A stretch of 64,000 bases of DNA, taken from Eopsaltria australis (Eukaryota > Chordata > Aves > Passeriformes > Petroicidae). Position numbers and translations under genes: made by a program. Below are positions 52,751-64,000 of the stretch, piece by piece. How positions within the stretch are numbered: the first letter of the stretch is position 1; every line of letters starts with the position of its first letter. The stretch spans positions 3,906,001 through 3,970,000 of the forward strand of contig JAVTVJ010000068.1 of NCBI GenBank assembly GCA_034509425.1, read 5' to 3'. The notes beneath the pieces were generated by a model. It was not told the origin of the DNA, did no database searches, and saw nothing but the letters and a program-made list of their open reading frames with translations.

Positions 52751-55683
52751 TAAAACTCTGTCAGGCAGTTTCATCTGCAGAGCAAAGGGCACGTAAATCA
52801 ACACACTCCACTGGTGTTAACTGAGGGAAAAGGTGCCCATCATTATGATAGGAAGTTCTGCCAACTGGCACTCATCCATCATGCTAACATCTCATACATA
52901 AGGACAGACCATTTATCAGCAGGATGGAAAGTAAAACAGGACAAACCTTTTGTGATTGAAGGAGTGCCAGAAAATAATAGTATTTTTTGAAAAGGGAACC
53001 CTGTTGCAGTTATATTTTTATCATCTAAGTGCAAAACTGAGAGATCAGCTGGCATGATGTCAGGCATGAACTTGTAGCAAACACAGGAGGGGCTCTTTGC
53101 ATCTGTACATGTTCTGTGTAGATGGTAAAAAAAAAGATGGTCATCATTGATAACGTGTATATCTCTATCAAAGTAATTTTGCACAAGTGCCAAAGACTCC
53201 TTGGTAAGTCAGTTAGTTTGGAAAATTCCTCCTGACACAACTGGTTCCTTTGCTTGAGCATGATCTTCATAGTCATATAATGGACAGAATGATGATGAGA
53301 ACTGCTAATTACTTCTAGAGACTGAAGAAGGAAATAACATTTCAAAGGTTGTGCTGTATTAGAAGAGCTGGGGGGTGAGATTTGCTGATTATCTGTCCCC
53401 AGACAGATCCATTAATCCTCTACTTCAATAATTATTGAGCACACTCTAAATTTATAGTAGAACAAATTGCTTTTGGGAGAAATATTGACTTCAAGGGAGA
53501 CAGAAGTAGAGTGAAAGAAAAGAAAATAAATCTTGTGCAATACTAGGGGGCTTGTATTCTGCAAGCATTAATAAGTAAACAGAAGCTCTGGGGTTTTTTA
53601 AAGAAACTGCTGGGATGAGGTTTAGGAAAAATAATTATCCTGCAAAGAGAAGTTCCTCTGTTATACATGGCAATCAAAAGTTGTCGACACAGTATCTGTC
53701 AAATAAAAATTATATTTCACATGTAGAATAGCAGGGTACTCTAAAACTTGCAGAAGCTGTAGATTTTCCATCCATGAACTTCTAATAAATTTTTCTCACC
53801 AATTTCAATCTGTGTAAACCGCATTTCTTTCCCTGCATCTGGGTACTCACTAGTGTGTTTGCCTGCTGGCTGCTTATGACTGAAGCCAGGCTTCAAGATG
53901 TGAAAGACAGTAGGGTTCTCTTTCATACCTGTTGTAAATACTGAGTCCTTTCCTCTTTTTCCTTCCTCAGTTCATAGTTTATTTTTGTTTCTCTTCCTTT
54001 AGTGACAACCTGCTGCAGTTGTGCCCCTCGTTATGGAGCAGGAGGGATGCCAGGAAGATTTTCAGGATAGCTGTGCTCCCCAGGCAGGGGATGCAGCATG
54101 AAGTGCTGCCCTCCCCCAGTGCATCACACCCTCACTTATGGATTTGTTCCTATCAACAGGTAGGAAAGCTGCCCTGTGACAGATGTCATGCACAGCCCTG
54201 GATAGAGGGTTTCAAGGTTGGTGTATTTTTCTTGTAATACATCAAGAAGGGAGGGGGAAACCTGCCTGCAGACACAGCAAGTGCCCAGCTGTGATCACTG
54301 CCAGCACACAAATGAGAATCATAGGTCTGCACCTGCTGTGCCTGGGTTCAGAAGGCTTTCCAGAAAAGGCCCAAAAGCTTAGACATCTCTGGAATTAATA
54401 GTGGTTTTGTGAAAATATATTTTCCACTAATTCCACATCTGTAAATGAGAATAATTGTACTATCTCAATGGCTTATGAATGATGTGGCAGCATTACATTG
54501 CACAGCACACACTTGGCCATGTCAAATGATGTATCTATATTTGTACTTGTAGCTGACCTCTCACTTTAAGACAATTCATGGATGAAGGAATTTCTTTTGT
54601 TTTGTTTCTCAGTTAATTTAATGAGAGGCATCAGTCCAACAGTGTAGTAGCCCCTTGGTCAGGGAATGGTATTCAGGAGTGTGTGTAAAAACATTTCCTT
54701 CCTCCCTCCTGCAACACATCATGCAGGAGACCTGTCCTTACTATATGTGACCAGTGAGAAGCTCAATATTCTTTCTTCTACCAAAAGCAGGAAACCTATC
54801 ACTCATTTCTTCTATATTTTAGAAGACTTTTTTTAAGACTTCCTTGAATTTCTAAAATTAAAACTATCAGACTCTATAACCATGTGTTCATTTGACCCAG
54901 GGATAATTTATAGCAATAGAGATCTGCTGTCATTGTGGGAGAAGAGGGAAGAAGAAAAGAAAGCAATTAACAGAGCATTTGGGGATATGAAGTAAACAGA
55001 AATCCATTCTCTTCCCTTCCTCCTGTACTACACCCACACACCAACACATGGTTCACTAATTTGCTCTTTTGCATGAGACAAGGTTTCAGATAAGCTCTAA
55101 GACCAATTACTTTCTATTTAGAATAGGAAACAACTAACTGAGAAATTGGATTTTAGGCTAACAATATGTGCAAGCCTGGTCATTTGTTCCAGAACCAACT
55201 TCAAAACACTGTGGGTGATATAATGTGTAACCTGAAGAATAAAAGAGCACATTGCAATTTAGGCTACGTTTTGACCTTTCGTCCTTCATAGAACTAGAAG
55301 TTCTTCCTAATTTTCTGTTAACAAGCTACCTCAGTTGTTCATCCTCTTCTCTGAGATGTCCTGATACTTTTGCCAATAAGAATTAATCGCTGTGCCAAAA
55401 AGCTTACAATACTTTGTGGCCAAATGGGGAAAAGGAGGGTGCTGAGACAAACATGAGAAAAGAACATCAGTTTCCAAGCTCAACAAAGCTAGCAAGAAAA
55501 ATTGATTTAATAGCTGTAGCAGGTTTTTCAACTCCCTCCAGGTTTCCACCTAGCCCAACGTGCCTCCATCACAGAAGCAGAGCCAAGGTGTAGAGATCCA
55601 GCACCAGCACTCTCAGCTGGTATGTGTGTGTATGTCAGGGAAAGGCCTTTGGGCAGCTTCTCTGTATTTGCAGAACTGCCCTA
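52751..55683. other. No gene seen
   Basis: AT-rich unique sequence. Short open frames only, with no recognisable domain. Confidence 0.6.
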
Positions 55684-56560
55684 TCATAGAGAATCAGACA
55701 ATAATTACAGTTGAAAAAGACCCCCAAGATCATTGTGTCCAACCTTTGGCCGATCAACATGTCAAGTAGACCATAGCAGTAAGTGCCACGTCCAGTTGTT
55801 TCTTGAACACTCACAGCGATGGTGACTCCACCACATCCCTGGGCAGCCCATTCCAATTCTTTACCACCATTTCAGTGAAGAAATTTTTCCTGATATCCAA
55901 CCTGAACCTCCCCTGCAGCAGCCTGATTCTGTGTCCTCTTGTCCTGTGACTGGCTGCCTGAGAGAAGAGGCCGACCCCCACCTGGCTACAATCTCCATTC
56001 AGAGAGTTGCAGAGAGTGACAAGGTCTCCCCTAAGTCTCCTCTTTTCCAAGCTGAACAACCCCAGTTCTCTCAGCTGCTCTTCATAGGACATATGCTCCA
56101 GACCCTTCACCAGCTCTGTTGCTCTTCTCTGGACTTGCTCCAAGACCTCAATGCCCTTCTTGAATTGAGGGGTTCAGAACTGGACACAGGATTTGAAATG
56201 TGGCCTCACCAGTGCCAAGTACAGAGGGACAATCACTGCCCTGGTCCTGCTGGCCACACTATTGCTGACATAAGCCAGGTGTCATTGGCCTTCTTGGCCA
56301 CCTGGGCACAGCTGGCTCATGTTCACCTGCTGTCAACCAGCACTCCCAGGTCCTTTTCTGCAGGGCAGCTTTCCAGCCACTCTTCCCCCAGCCTTTAGTG
56401 CTGCATGGAATTGTTGTGAACCAAGTGTAGGACTCGGTGCTTCACCTTATTGAACCTCACAGTCTGTGAACTTACTGAGTGGGCATTCAATCCCCTCATC
56501 CAGATCATTGCCAAGATATTAAACAGGAACACCACAGGTGCAGTCTGGCAGCAGCAGGAT
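55684..56560 (-). mobile_element. Long CR1 LINE 3' fragment (reverse orientation)
   Basis: About 880 bp of CR1, the longest well-preserved copy here. On the + strand it begins with a tail like CATAGAGAATCAGACAATAA and continues with CACCACATCCCTGGGCAGCC, CAGTGAAGAAATTTTTCCTG, AGCTGAACAACCCCAGTTCT and GTCAACCAGCACTCCCAGGT. The open frames across it on both strands are parts of the element or chance. Confidence 0.93.
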
Positions 56561-57499
56561 GCTCCCTCTGGTTCCTCGCTCTGCTCATCATAGTAAGGGT
56601 GAGTTTGATCACACATATATGACACTTGATTGTTGAAGGAGACAGACTCTAAAGCAGTTAGATATCTGCAAGGTATAGCTCTTTAAGACGTGGTAATACC
56701 AGATTAGCCCCTGGCCAAGGGCTTTTGTCAGGGGTTGATGTTTTTTCCCAGCAATACATGCTCTTAAGCTAGCAAAATTAATGGCTTTAAACCCCTCTTC
56801 TACAAAATCTTGTCAATAAATACTGTCTTGTCAGAGCAGAGAATTGCTTGCACAATTAATCCACACTTCTGACCAAAACTTTTCATTTAAATTTCATTGT
56901 TATTTTCTCACTAACAGCCTAGGATTGGGTAGCAATTTTTCTGTTAAGATGACAGAACTGAGATGCCATGCTTGATAAATGGGAGAACTGAGATCCCAGG
57001 CTTGGTAAATAAACAATTTGGAATACTGCATATCTCAAGTCAAATCAAATCAATGATGATTGAAATGAAATTATCACTATTTTTTCTATCATGTACAGTT
57101 AAAGAGGGCTTTTTCTTGATTAAATGCCACCATGTTAAGTCAGAGTTTTTGGAAGATCTGAGTAGAGTTAATGGATTTTGTTTAATGAATATTGAATATG
57201 ACAAAAATGGAGGATAGGTCACTCCAAAACTTCCCTCAGTTTTTAGCCAATTTAGTTGTGTCACTACAGTGACAACACAGACACAAGAGGATACATCCAT
57301 TTAGGCAACAGCTCAACAGTCAAAAGCCCAGGTCTGGGTTAGGACATGTTCAGTTGTTTCTTCTGGCCATGTATCCTGCCATGCATGTGTTCTCTCTGCT
57401 CTTCCCCAAATTCCTTCCTCTGGCTGAGGCATCCTGACATGGGAGCAGCACGGGAGCTGTTCACAGTACTTCTGCAGACATCATTTTCCTTCAAGCATG

Positions 57500-57870
57500 T
57501 CAACTTTTATGAACTCTTTGAACTCTAATTTTAAATCATTTAAGTGCTTTGCCTCAAACACCTCCTTGTGGACAATCATCCCCATTTGGCCACCCTGACA
57601 CTGAAAATGCCTCCTCATATCCAAAATGTACAAATATATCATTTGGCACATTTTGCTTATTTACCCTAAAGTCTACTTTTGTTGCCCTGATATTCACTCT
57701 TACAGAAGTTTTAGAGGCAGCAATCTTAGTCCAACCTTTGCAGTGCCATGCTGAACAGGAACAAAGGTCTTTCCTTTTTCTTTTGAAAAGGTGCATCCAC
57801 GATCCTTCAGATACCCTCTTTGTACTTAGGTCTCAGTTTGAGTCTGTAATTTTTAACGTCAGAGAATGAG
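57500..57870 (-). mobile_element. Possible very old CR1-like remnant
   Basis: The stretch around GCCTCAAACACCTCCTTGTG and CCACCCTGACACTGAAAATG has the order of words found in the reverse complement of old CR1 3' regions. The similarity is weak and this is only a suggestion. Confidence 0.25.
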
Positions 57871-59638
57871 ATCCACAGAAAATTTCATCTTGTAGCTCAT
57901 ATTCCTACATACTATATATCATAACATGGACACTTAGTTATTCTGTTAGCTAAAACACCCATATCTTCCTCCTCCCTTGTTTATTGCCAGCTGCCCTGAA
58001 TCTCTTCTTTGCAGCAAGAGGTTTTATTATTTAACATTGTTCATTCTATTTTCATGCCTGTGAGCAACCTGTTTGTTAAATAAACAGGGTTTTTTTCACT
58101 TTCTCCAAGGGAATTCTCTTCAAACGTGTGGGGGACGGGTTGCTAAAACCTTCCTTCTTTAGAGAAGACACCCTTCCAGAATGTTTCCTCTTAAATTTGT
58201 CCAAAACGGAGACACCAGCTAAGCAATCCTTATGTGAAACATGTATCACTCATCCAGAAACTCTCCTTTTGTAAGAAAAGTTGATTTCAACTGAATTTTC
58301 AGAGCTAAAATAAACCCATTCAACCATGGCACTTGATCTCCATCAAATTTTCTTATTAGCTTGAGGATAAATGTTGAAAAATCAAATGTGCCAAAAGATT
58401 TCCCTCTTCTATTCTTCCCTCACCCCTGACAAAGTCTGAGTGGTTCTCATTTATTGTCTCTGAGTCAATGCTGTGAAGACAAATTTGAATCTGAAACTAA
58501 AATCAAGACCAGAGGAAGGAAACTACATGAAGAAAAATAAAACATAAGCATCTAATAGGTAGCATCATTTCAGATAACTACTTTGTTATTAATTCAATGG
58601 AATTCTGACAGTAGGAAAAAATATTAAGAAGAGAAGTGGCAGAAAGATAATTAAGATTGTAAGTCATGTCAGAATATGTCTTTTAAAGTATCGTCATGTA
58701 AAAGGATAATTGACTGTATCCAAGAAGAATAAAAAGAAGCAATAAACCCAGAGCTAACTAAAAGGCGTTCTGCACTTCTGGGATGGAGGATCAACCATGT
58801 GAATCCACAGTGGAGAACAGATTGGGCAGCCAGATGAGTCACAGAGCTGTGCCTGGGCTGGCTTCAACACAAATTCTTCTGCAGGTGCTGCCATCTGGAT
58901 ATAAACCTTTCTCTGTTCTCCAGTGAGAGATTTTCACAGTTTTCTTCTGCTCTGCCAAAAGAAGGGGCTTCAACAAATTAAACATCAGATTTCTCCTGAG
59001 GTACCAAGTGCTAACAAATCCTTACAGCTAGGAAAACCTTTCTGAGCTGAAGAAGCCGAGAGAAATTAAACCTTATCACACTTTGCACCTTGAAGTCAGT
59101 CCTATCCTGAAGAGCAGCCTCCAGACACAGGAACTGCCAGGTTTGAGGTGGAGCTGTAATGCCTAATGCCTCAGGTGCATGATGACAAAATTTTTAATGA
59201 CAGATCAATGCAAAAATCTGAGCTTCAATTTTTGATGAGCAAATACTATGTTGAAAATTAGATGTGTATATAGATTATAATTAGACCATAATGAAGCAAG
59301 GAAAATTTATTTTTAAAAAATCCAAACCACAATAACTTCTGGAGATTGTTTACACAGGAAAAGAATTTTCAGAGAATGCACAGAAGATTTAACCTCCTTT
59401 CCACTACTAAATTCTATTTAAAACTATAAAGGATATTGTTTATATTTCTCATCATCACTCACTGGAGGAAGGCAATCCATTCCTTGGGGAGCAGTTTTTC
59501 TTTCAGCTCCTTTGTCTTTGCTGTGCACAAATATCAAAAATGGAAACATCAGAAACAGGGATAGCATGACACAAAAGCAACAAGAACAGGCATAACATAA
59601 AACTGTCAAGATTTGGTAAGAGGAACTTTTTGTTCCAG

Positions 59639-59688
59639 TTTGAGCTCCCCACCCAAAGGATCTGGTATCTTCTTGTGGGGAGCTCAAA
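59639..59688. repeat. Perfect 14-bp inverted repeat with 22-base loop
   Basis: TTTGAGCTCCCCAC at 59639-59652 is the exact reverse complement of GTGGGGAGCTCAAA at 59675-59688. The pair could form a hairpin or cruciform. It lies in gene-free DNA and has no assigned role. Confidence 0.95.
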
Positions 59689-60685
59689 ATAGAGTGCCAA
59701 TTTTTCTTTTAACTCCACTTTTTTTTGCCTTATGTCTGTTAGATGTGAAATGTGAACAAATATGAAATAAATGCTATCAGACCTAAATTATGCTTTTTTT
59801 TCTTAACAAAAGATTGAGAGATATAAAATATAAGGATTAAAAACTGTATTGAGTTGAGAAATTACAAAAGCAACAAAGATTGCAACAAAGAATTTGTTAT
59901 CTTCATATTTAGCAACATGAATCAGAAACAACATGAAGTGACTGATGCTAAACCAATAGAATTGGGATTCCCCGTAGATATGATACAGATGCCCCAGACG
60001 CTCACCTGATAACCAGATGAGCTTCTGATGGTCTTTGCTTCTTTCTCCCCAGTGAAATCTACTGCTGAGCATATATTAAATACTGCTTTTCCCAATACAG
60101 TTTTATTTATCCCAAGGTGAACCATCAGTAAGAGAATGTGAGTCGTATTCCTGAGTGGATGTAGATGTACTTCATTCAGCAAACAGAGTTTAACTCCTAG
60201 CACTCGTGTTGTACTGTCCTATATGTACAGAGGGAAGGACAGGGTGTCCCAGCAGGTCAAAGGCCACTCAGGTCCCTTTCCCTGTCTTTCCTCCTATTCC
60301 CACCCAAATGTAGCAGCATTAAGGCAAGTCATTAAAAGAAAGTGAAGGAACTTACTTGGATTCTCACTAATCACTTTTTAAATATATAAATTAAAGAGGA
60401 GGGGAAATGTGCCATTTCAAGCTTCTTAACTTACTGTGAAGTAGAACATCTCTTTGGGTTGTTTCAATCTGAGCTGGGTCTCAGCAGTATAATGTGGCAG
60501 TTTTGCCACTAATGTAAAAGGAGAAGGCTTTCTGGAAGAGTGGTAAAAGTCTCTTTTTTATCACCTGGTGACATGCTTGTGTTCCTGATCACAATTTCTG
60601 AAAACCCTTGGTGCTTTTGCTTGAGATATGAAGAACATAGCAGAATGCTCATACCTTGGCCATGAGCAGGGGCCAGACTCCTCAG

Positions 60686-60947
60686 TGGTACTCAGCAACA
60701 GGACAAGGAACAGTGGCCATAGAGTGAAACATTAGCAGTTCAATCTCACCATGAGGAAGACCTGCTCTACATTGAGGGTGGCAGAGCACTGGAACAGCTG
60801 CCCAGGGAGGGCATGGAGTCTCTCTGGAGACATTCAAAGCCTACCTGGACATGTTCCTGCTCCTGTCTGACCCTGCCTGGATAAAGGGTTGCACTAAATT
60901 ATCTCCAAGGTCCCTTCCAACATTGACAAATCTGTGATTCTATGGTT
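60686..60947 (+). mobile_element. CR1 LINE 3' fragment
   Basis: Typical CR1 3' UTR with AGCACTGGAACAGCTGCCCA, GGGAGGGCATGGAGTCTCTC, CCAAGGTCCCTTCCAACATT and the terminal TCTGTGATTCTATGGTT. Confidence 0.93.
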
Positions 60948-61674
60948 CAGGGATCTCATCACGAGGTATCACACATGGCTGTTCTCAATTCTAATGCATT
61001 TGGTTCTCAGGCACAACTCAGTAGCAGCACCAAAATTGAGGGGATGCCCGGAGCACACCTGCTGTGTTGGAATGCAGTCCTGTGCAATAAAACAGTCAAG
61101 GCACATTATCTCTTTTTAAGCCATAGTTAAGCAATAGCATATGACAAGCAATGGTTCATACTCCTCAGTTCTGAGATTGTTCTGGATGTGTAACACAGCA
61201 TTAACAAGTGTAACCTTGGAATTTATTCTGGGAACACTGACATACACAACCTGTGCTATAAAAGTGCATTCACAAGTTAAAATAGCACCATAATTTTATC
61301 TTCTCTTTCAACTGTATTGCCTTTGTTTGTTATCCGGACCTTTCAGATCTACCAGTGAGAATCATCAGTCATCTAGGATTGCTCAATTTACTCTCACATA
61401 CTCACTACAGAGCTTTTGGTGTCGTTTATTCTCACAACAATAGTATGCTGTGATCTCACTAGGGGCTTCTCTGCAAGTCTTTGAGTCTCTTTTTATACAT
61501 GAGGGTTTGTCTTTGGCTTGCTCTTCTCCCTTCTTACACTCTCTCTGGGTAACTTCACCCTTCACTTCACATGAACATCTGCAAGCAGATTTGCGGTTCT
61601 GCTCCATGCTAGCCTTCCACTGCCAGCACAAAGCTGCTGTGGCTGTCCTGCCATCAGGCACAGGCACAGGCAAT

Positions 61675-61732
61675 GTTATTTTAGCTGATTTTAATTCCTG
61701 GTGGTGTTATTTTAGCTGATTTTTATTCCTGT
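61675..61732 (+). repeat. Two-copy 31-bp tandem duplication
   Basis: GTTATTTTAGCTGATTTT, followed by AATTCCTG in the first copy and TATTCCTG in the second, occurs at 61675 and 61706. It is a recent-looking local duplication. Confidence 0.9.
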
Positions 61733-62476
61733 AGAAAATACTCTGGAATTCTGGGAACCGAGATCTTTGAAATGAAAGTAAATTGAAAGATGAACACAAC
61801 TAAAAGTTGCAATTAAGAATTCTGACTTCAAAAGGATTTTCTTTTTTGTGAGAGAGAGAAATTAAGGGCTCCAAATGAACACACAGCTACTGAGAATGAA
61901 GTTATGAAAATTAGAACAAATTTGGAGCAGAAACTCATACATGTAAATATGTCAGGCCTGAATATTTCCTCCCTAAAATGCATAACAGAAGAGGAAAACA
62001 AGGACAGAAGATTAGCTATTTTCCACTACATCTATGAAATGATAAATGGTATGATAAAGAATAGCAAAAAAATAAACTAATTCAAGAGACAGAGAGGGAT
62101 AGAAACAGAGGAAAACAGATTAATTGCTTGGGCAACAGTGGCAAATATTACAGCTTTGGTAGTATGCACAGCTTCAGGGCAAATCTTGAACTTTTGAAAC
62201 AAAGCCAGTGAAGCAAAAGGAAAACAGGATAAAATGTACTATGAGCTATCAAATGTGGCTCATGCCACCTAATATCTCTCTTCAGTAAGAGGCTGATTTT
62301 CAAAACCTAAAAATATTTCTAAACTCTAGGATGGATCTTATCCATCTGGATTTTCATGGAGTAGGTAACAAACTGTCCCATATCATAATTTATTCTTGAA
62401 GCTGGAGAAGAAAATATAAACAGAAGGACTATAAAATGATCAATCTGATGGGGTTTTGTTTCTTTTTTTTCTGTCT

Positions 62477-62503
62477 TTTTTGTTGTTGTTGTTGTTGTTG
62501 TTG
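62477..62503 (+). repeat. (TTG)n microsatellite
   Basis: A run of TTG units (about eight) in a T-rich stretch, followed by a short CAT/TAT stretch. Approximate edges. Confidence 0.85.
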
Positions 62504-64000
62504 TCATCATTATTATTTCAGAGAAGAAATTCTGTCTAGTACTGAAAAAGTAAATACTCTCATGCTGGGAGTTTCCCAGGGAAGGCTTCAAAGATACGGA
62601 TGAAATCTTGAAGTTTCTTTTACCTTGTATTTTCACAACAGACCTGTCACATGTATGGGATATTTTTCATTGAAGTTTACTAAAAATGGGTGTTTGGGAT
62701 CATCACTGATTCAAAGAAGGTTTGGTAGATCATACAGAATGAATGGGATGACTTTGAAAGCTGGAATTACAGGCATGGGTTGAACTATAACTCTATCAAA
62801 TACAAGTTTGCAGGTTTTAGAAGTCTGACTAGAACTTCTGTTAGGAAGTCATCACTGGAAAAAGAAAATACCTGACTGTATTATATCAATCACAGAGTCA
62901 TCAATGCAATGAAAGCTGGGGGCAAAAAATCAAATGCGATCTCAAAAAAAGTCAAGCAAGAGACTTCTAAAAGAGATACTCTGAGGTAAAGAAGCTTGTG
63001 CAGTATAAAAGGAAGCTTGGCTCCTAATGACATGCTATAACAAGGTTATTACTGGTAGCCAAGGGCTCATCCCAAATCAAAAGACTCAAAAACCCAAGAG
63101 ATGCCAAAAATAAAATGTAGAAAAATGAAGCCCTTTTCTTCTCCATCCCCATCATTCTGACAGTATTTTTAGCCTCTTAAAAGTTGAGCTTGCAGCAAGA
63201 TTTTGGAGTTCTCATCACACAGAAGTGTCGCTTGAAATGTGGCACAAAATTGCATTCGTTCTGCAATCATTTGAAATGTGTCAAAAGAACTTCTCAGTGA
63301 TCACGTCACTCACTGATCCCTCTGCAGCTTGTGTAGGGCATCCTGGGCCAGCTTCAGCCAAGCTAGCTACTGGCAAAGAGGGAAACCCTGTGTGGGGTGC
63401 CAAAGGCAGGAGAAATATTATGGTATATCTGCTGTGGTAGCTGCCTCACATCAGACTGCCCACTGCAGCAGCAGTGGCCTCCAATCTCTGCACCTGGCAG
63501 AACATGTGGGGATGTCTGCAAATCTGAGGTTCCATTCTGCTTCATGTGTAAGACAAGCCAATGCAAAGTAGATACTAAGAGCTCACTTGTTTTCTGTCGT
63601 TGAAAAGGACTATTTTTGCCCAAGAAACAAATAGCCAGAATGCAATGTTTAGTCAACACACAGTAAACACTTAGATTTGCTTCTAAGTGACTAATGAGAT
63701 ACACAATTTGTTTTTGTCCATAAGGAGCTGTAGAGGATTGACCCTGACTGGATTTCAGGCACCCACAACAGCCTCTCTCTCACTCCCCTCTGCAGATGGA
63801 CAGGGGAGAGAAAATATAACAAAGGATTCATGAGTTAAAGACTGGGAGAGATCACTCACCAAATACCATCATGGGCAAACCAGATCAAATTAGAGATATT
63901 AATTGAATTAACTACTAACAAAGTCAGAGCTGGATAATGAGAAGCAAAATAAGATCTTAAAAATACCTTCCCCTCACCCCTCCCTCCTTCTCAGCTCTAC

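Larger units (their letters stand above)
56561..60685. other. No gene seen; some hydrophobic short frames on the minus strand
   Basis: Contains the weak CR1-like stretch near 57500 and the 59639 inverted repeat. Minus-strand frames between 59424 and 60203 encode hydrophobic segments but are short, in different frames and not recognised. Confidence 0.5.
60948..64000. other. No gene seen
   Basis: Unique AT-rich sequence with the duplication at 61675 and the TTG repeat near 62477. Nothing else is supported. Confidence 0.6.

Overview
The window is vertebrate nuclear DNA, most likely from a bird and probably a songbird-type (passerine) genome. The evidence is one intron-split vertebrate GPCR gene, many CR1 LINE fragments of different ages with the bird-type 3' end (ATTCTATGATT-like), and two long solo LTRs of a style I associate with passerine genomes. 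There are no bacterial features, operons or CRISPR arrays. The species cannot be fixed from the sequence.

The only supportable protein-coding gene is the 3' two thirds of the gastrin-releasing peptide receptor, GRPR (bombesin receptor BB2), on the + strand. Two coding exons are visible, at 13256-13607 and 16121-16513. They encode the Tyr of the DRY motif, TM4 to TM7 and the C-terminal tail. The first coding exon (N-terminus, TM1-TM3, the Asp and two bases of the Arg codon of DRY) is not in the window, so positions 1-13255 are read as intron 1 of GRPR. A 3' UTR follows the stop codon, with polyadenylation signal candidates at about 0.45, 0.65 and 1.15 kb.

From about 17.7 kb to the end I see no gene. 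This part is intergenic DNA with CR1 fragments on both strands, two complete-looking solo LTRs with 5-bp target duplications (43878-45386 and 51130-52745), one LTR fragment at 31005, a possible LTR near 34.2-34.85 kb, a 250-bp GGAA microsatellite (31121-31369), a GGAT/GATA microsatellite (47486-47553), and a 12-copy 40-bp minisatellite inside the first solo LTR.

No new molecular system was found. The points most worth a second look are the related architecture of the two solo LTRs, the minisatellite inside one of them, the GGAA tract joined to an LTR fragment, substitutions in GRPR TM6 and the C-terminal tail, and a perfect 14-nt inverted repeat near 59.65 kb. Most open reading frames in the window are chance, repeat-derived or antisense to the receptor exons.
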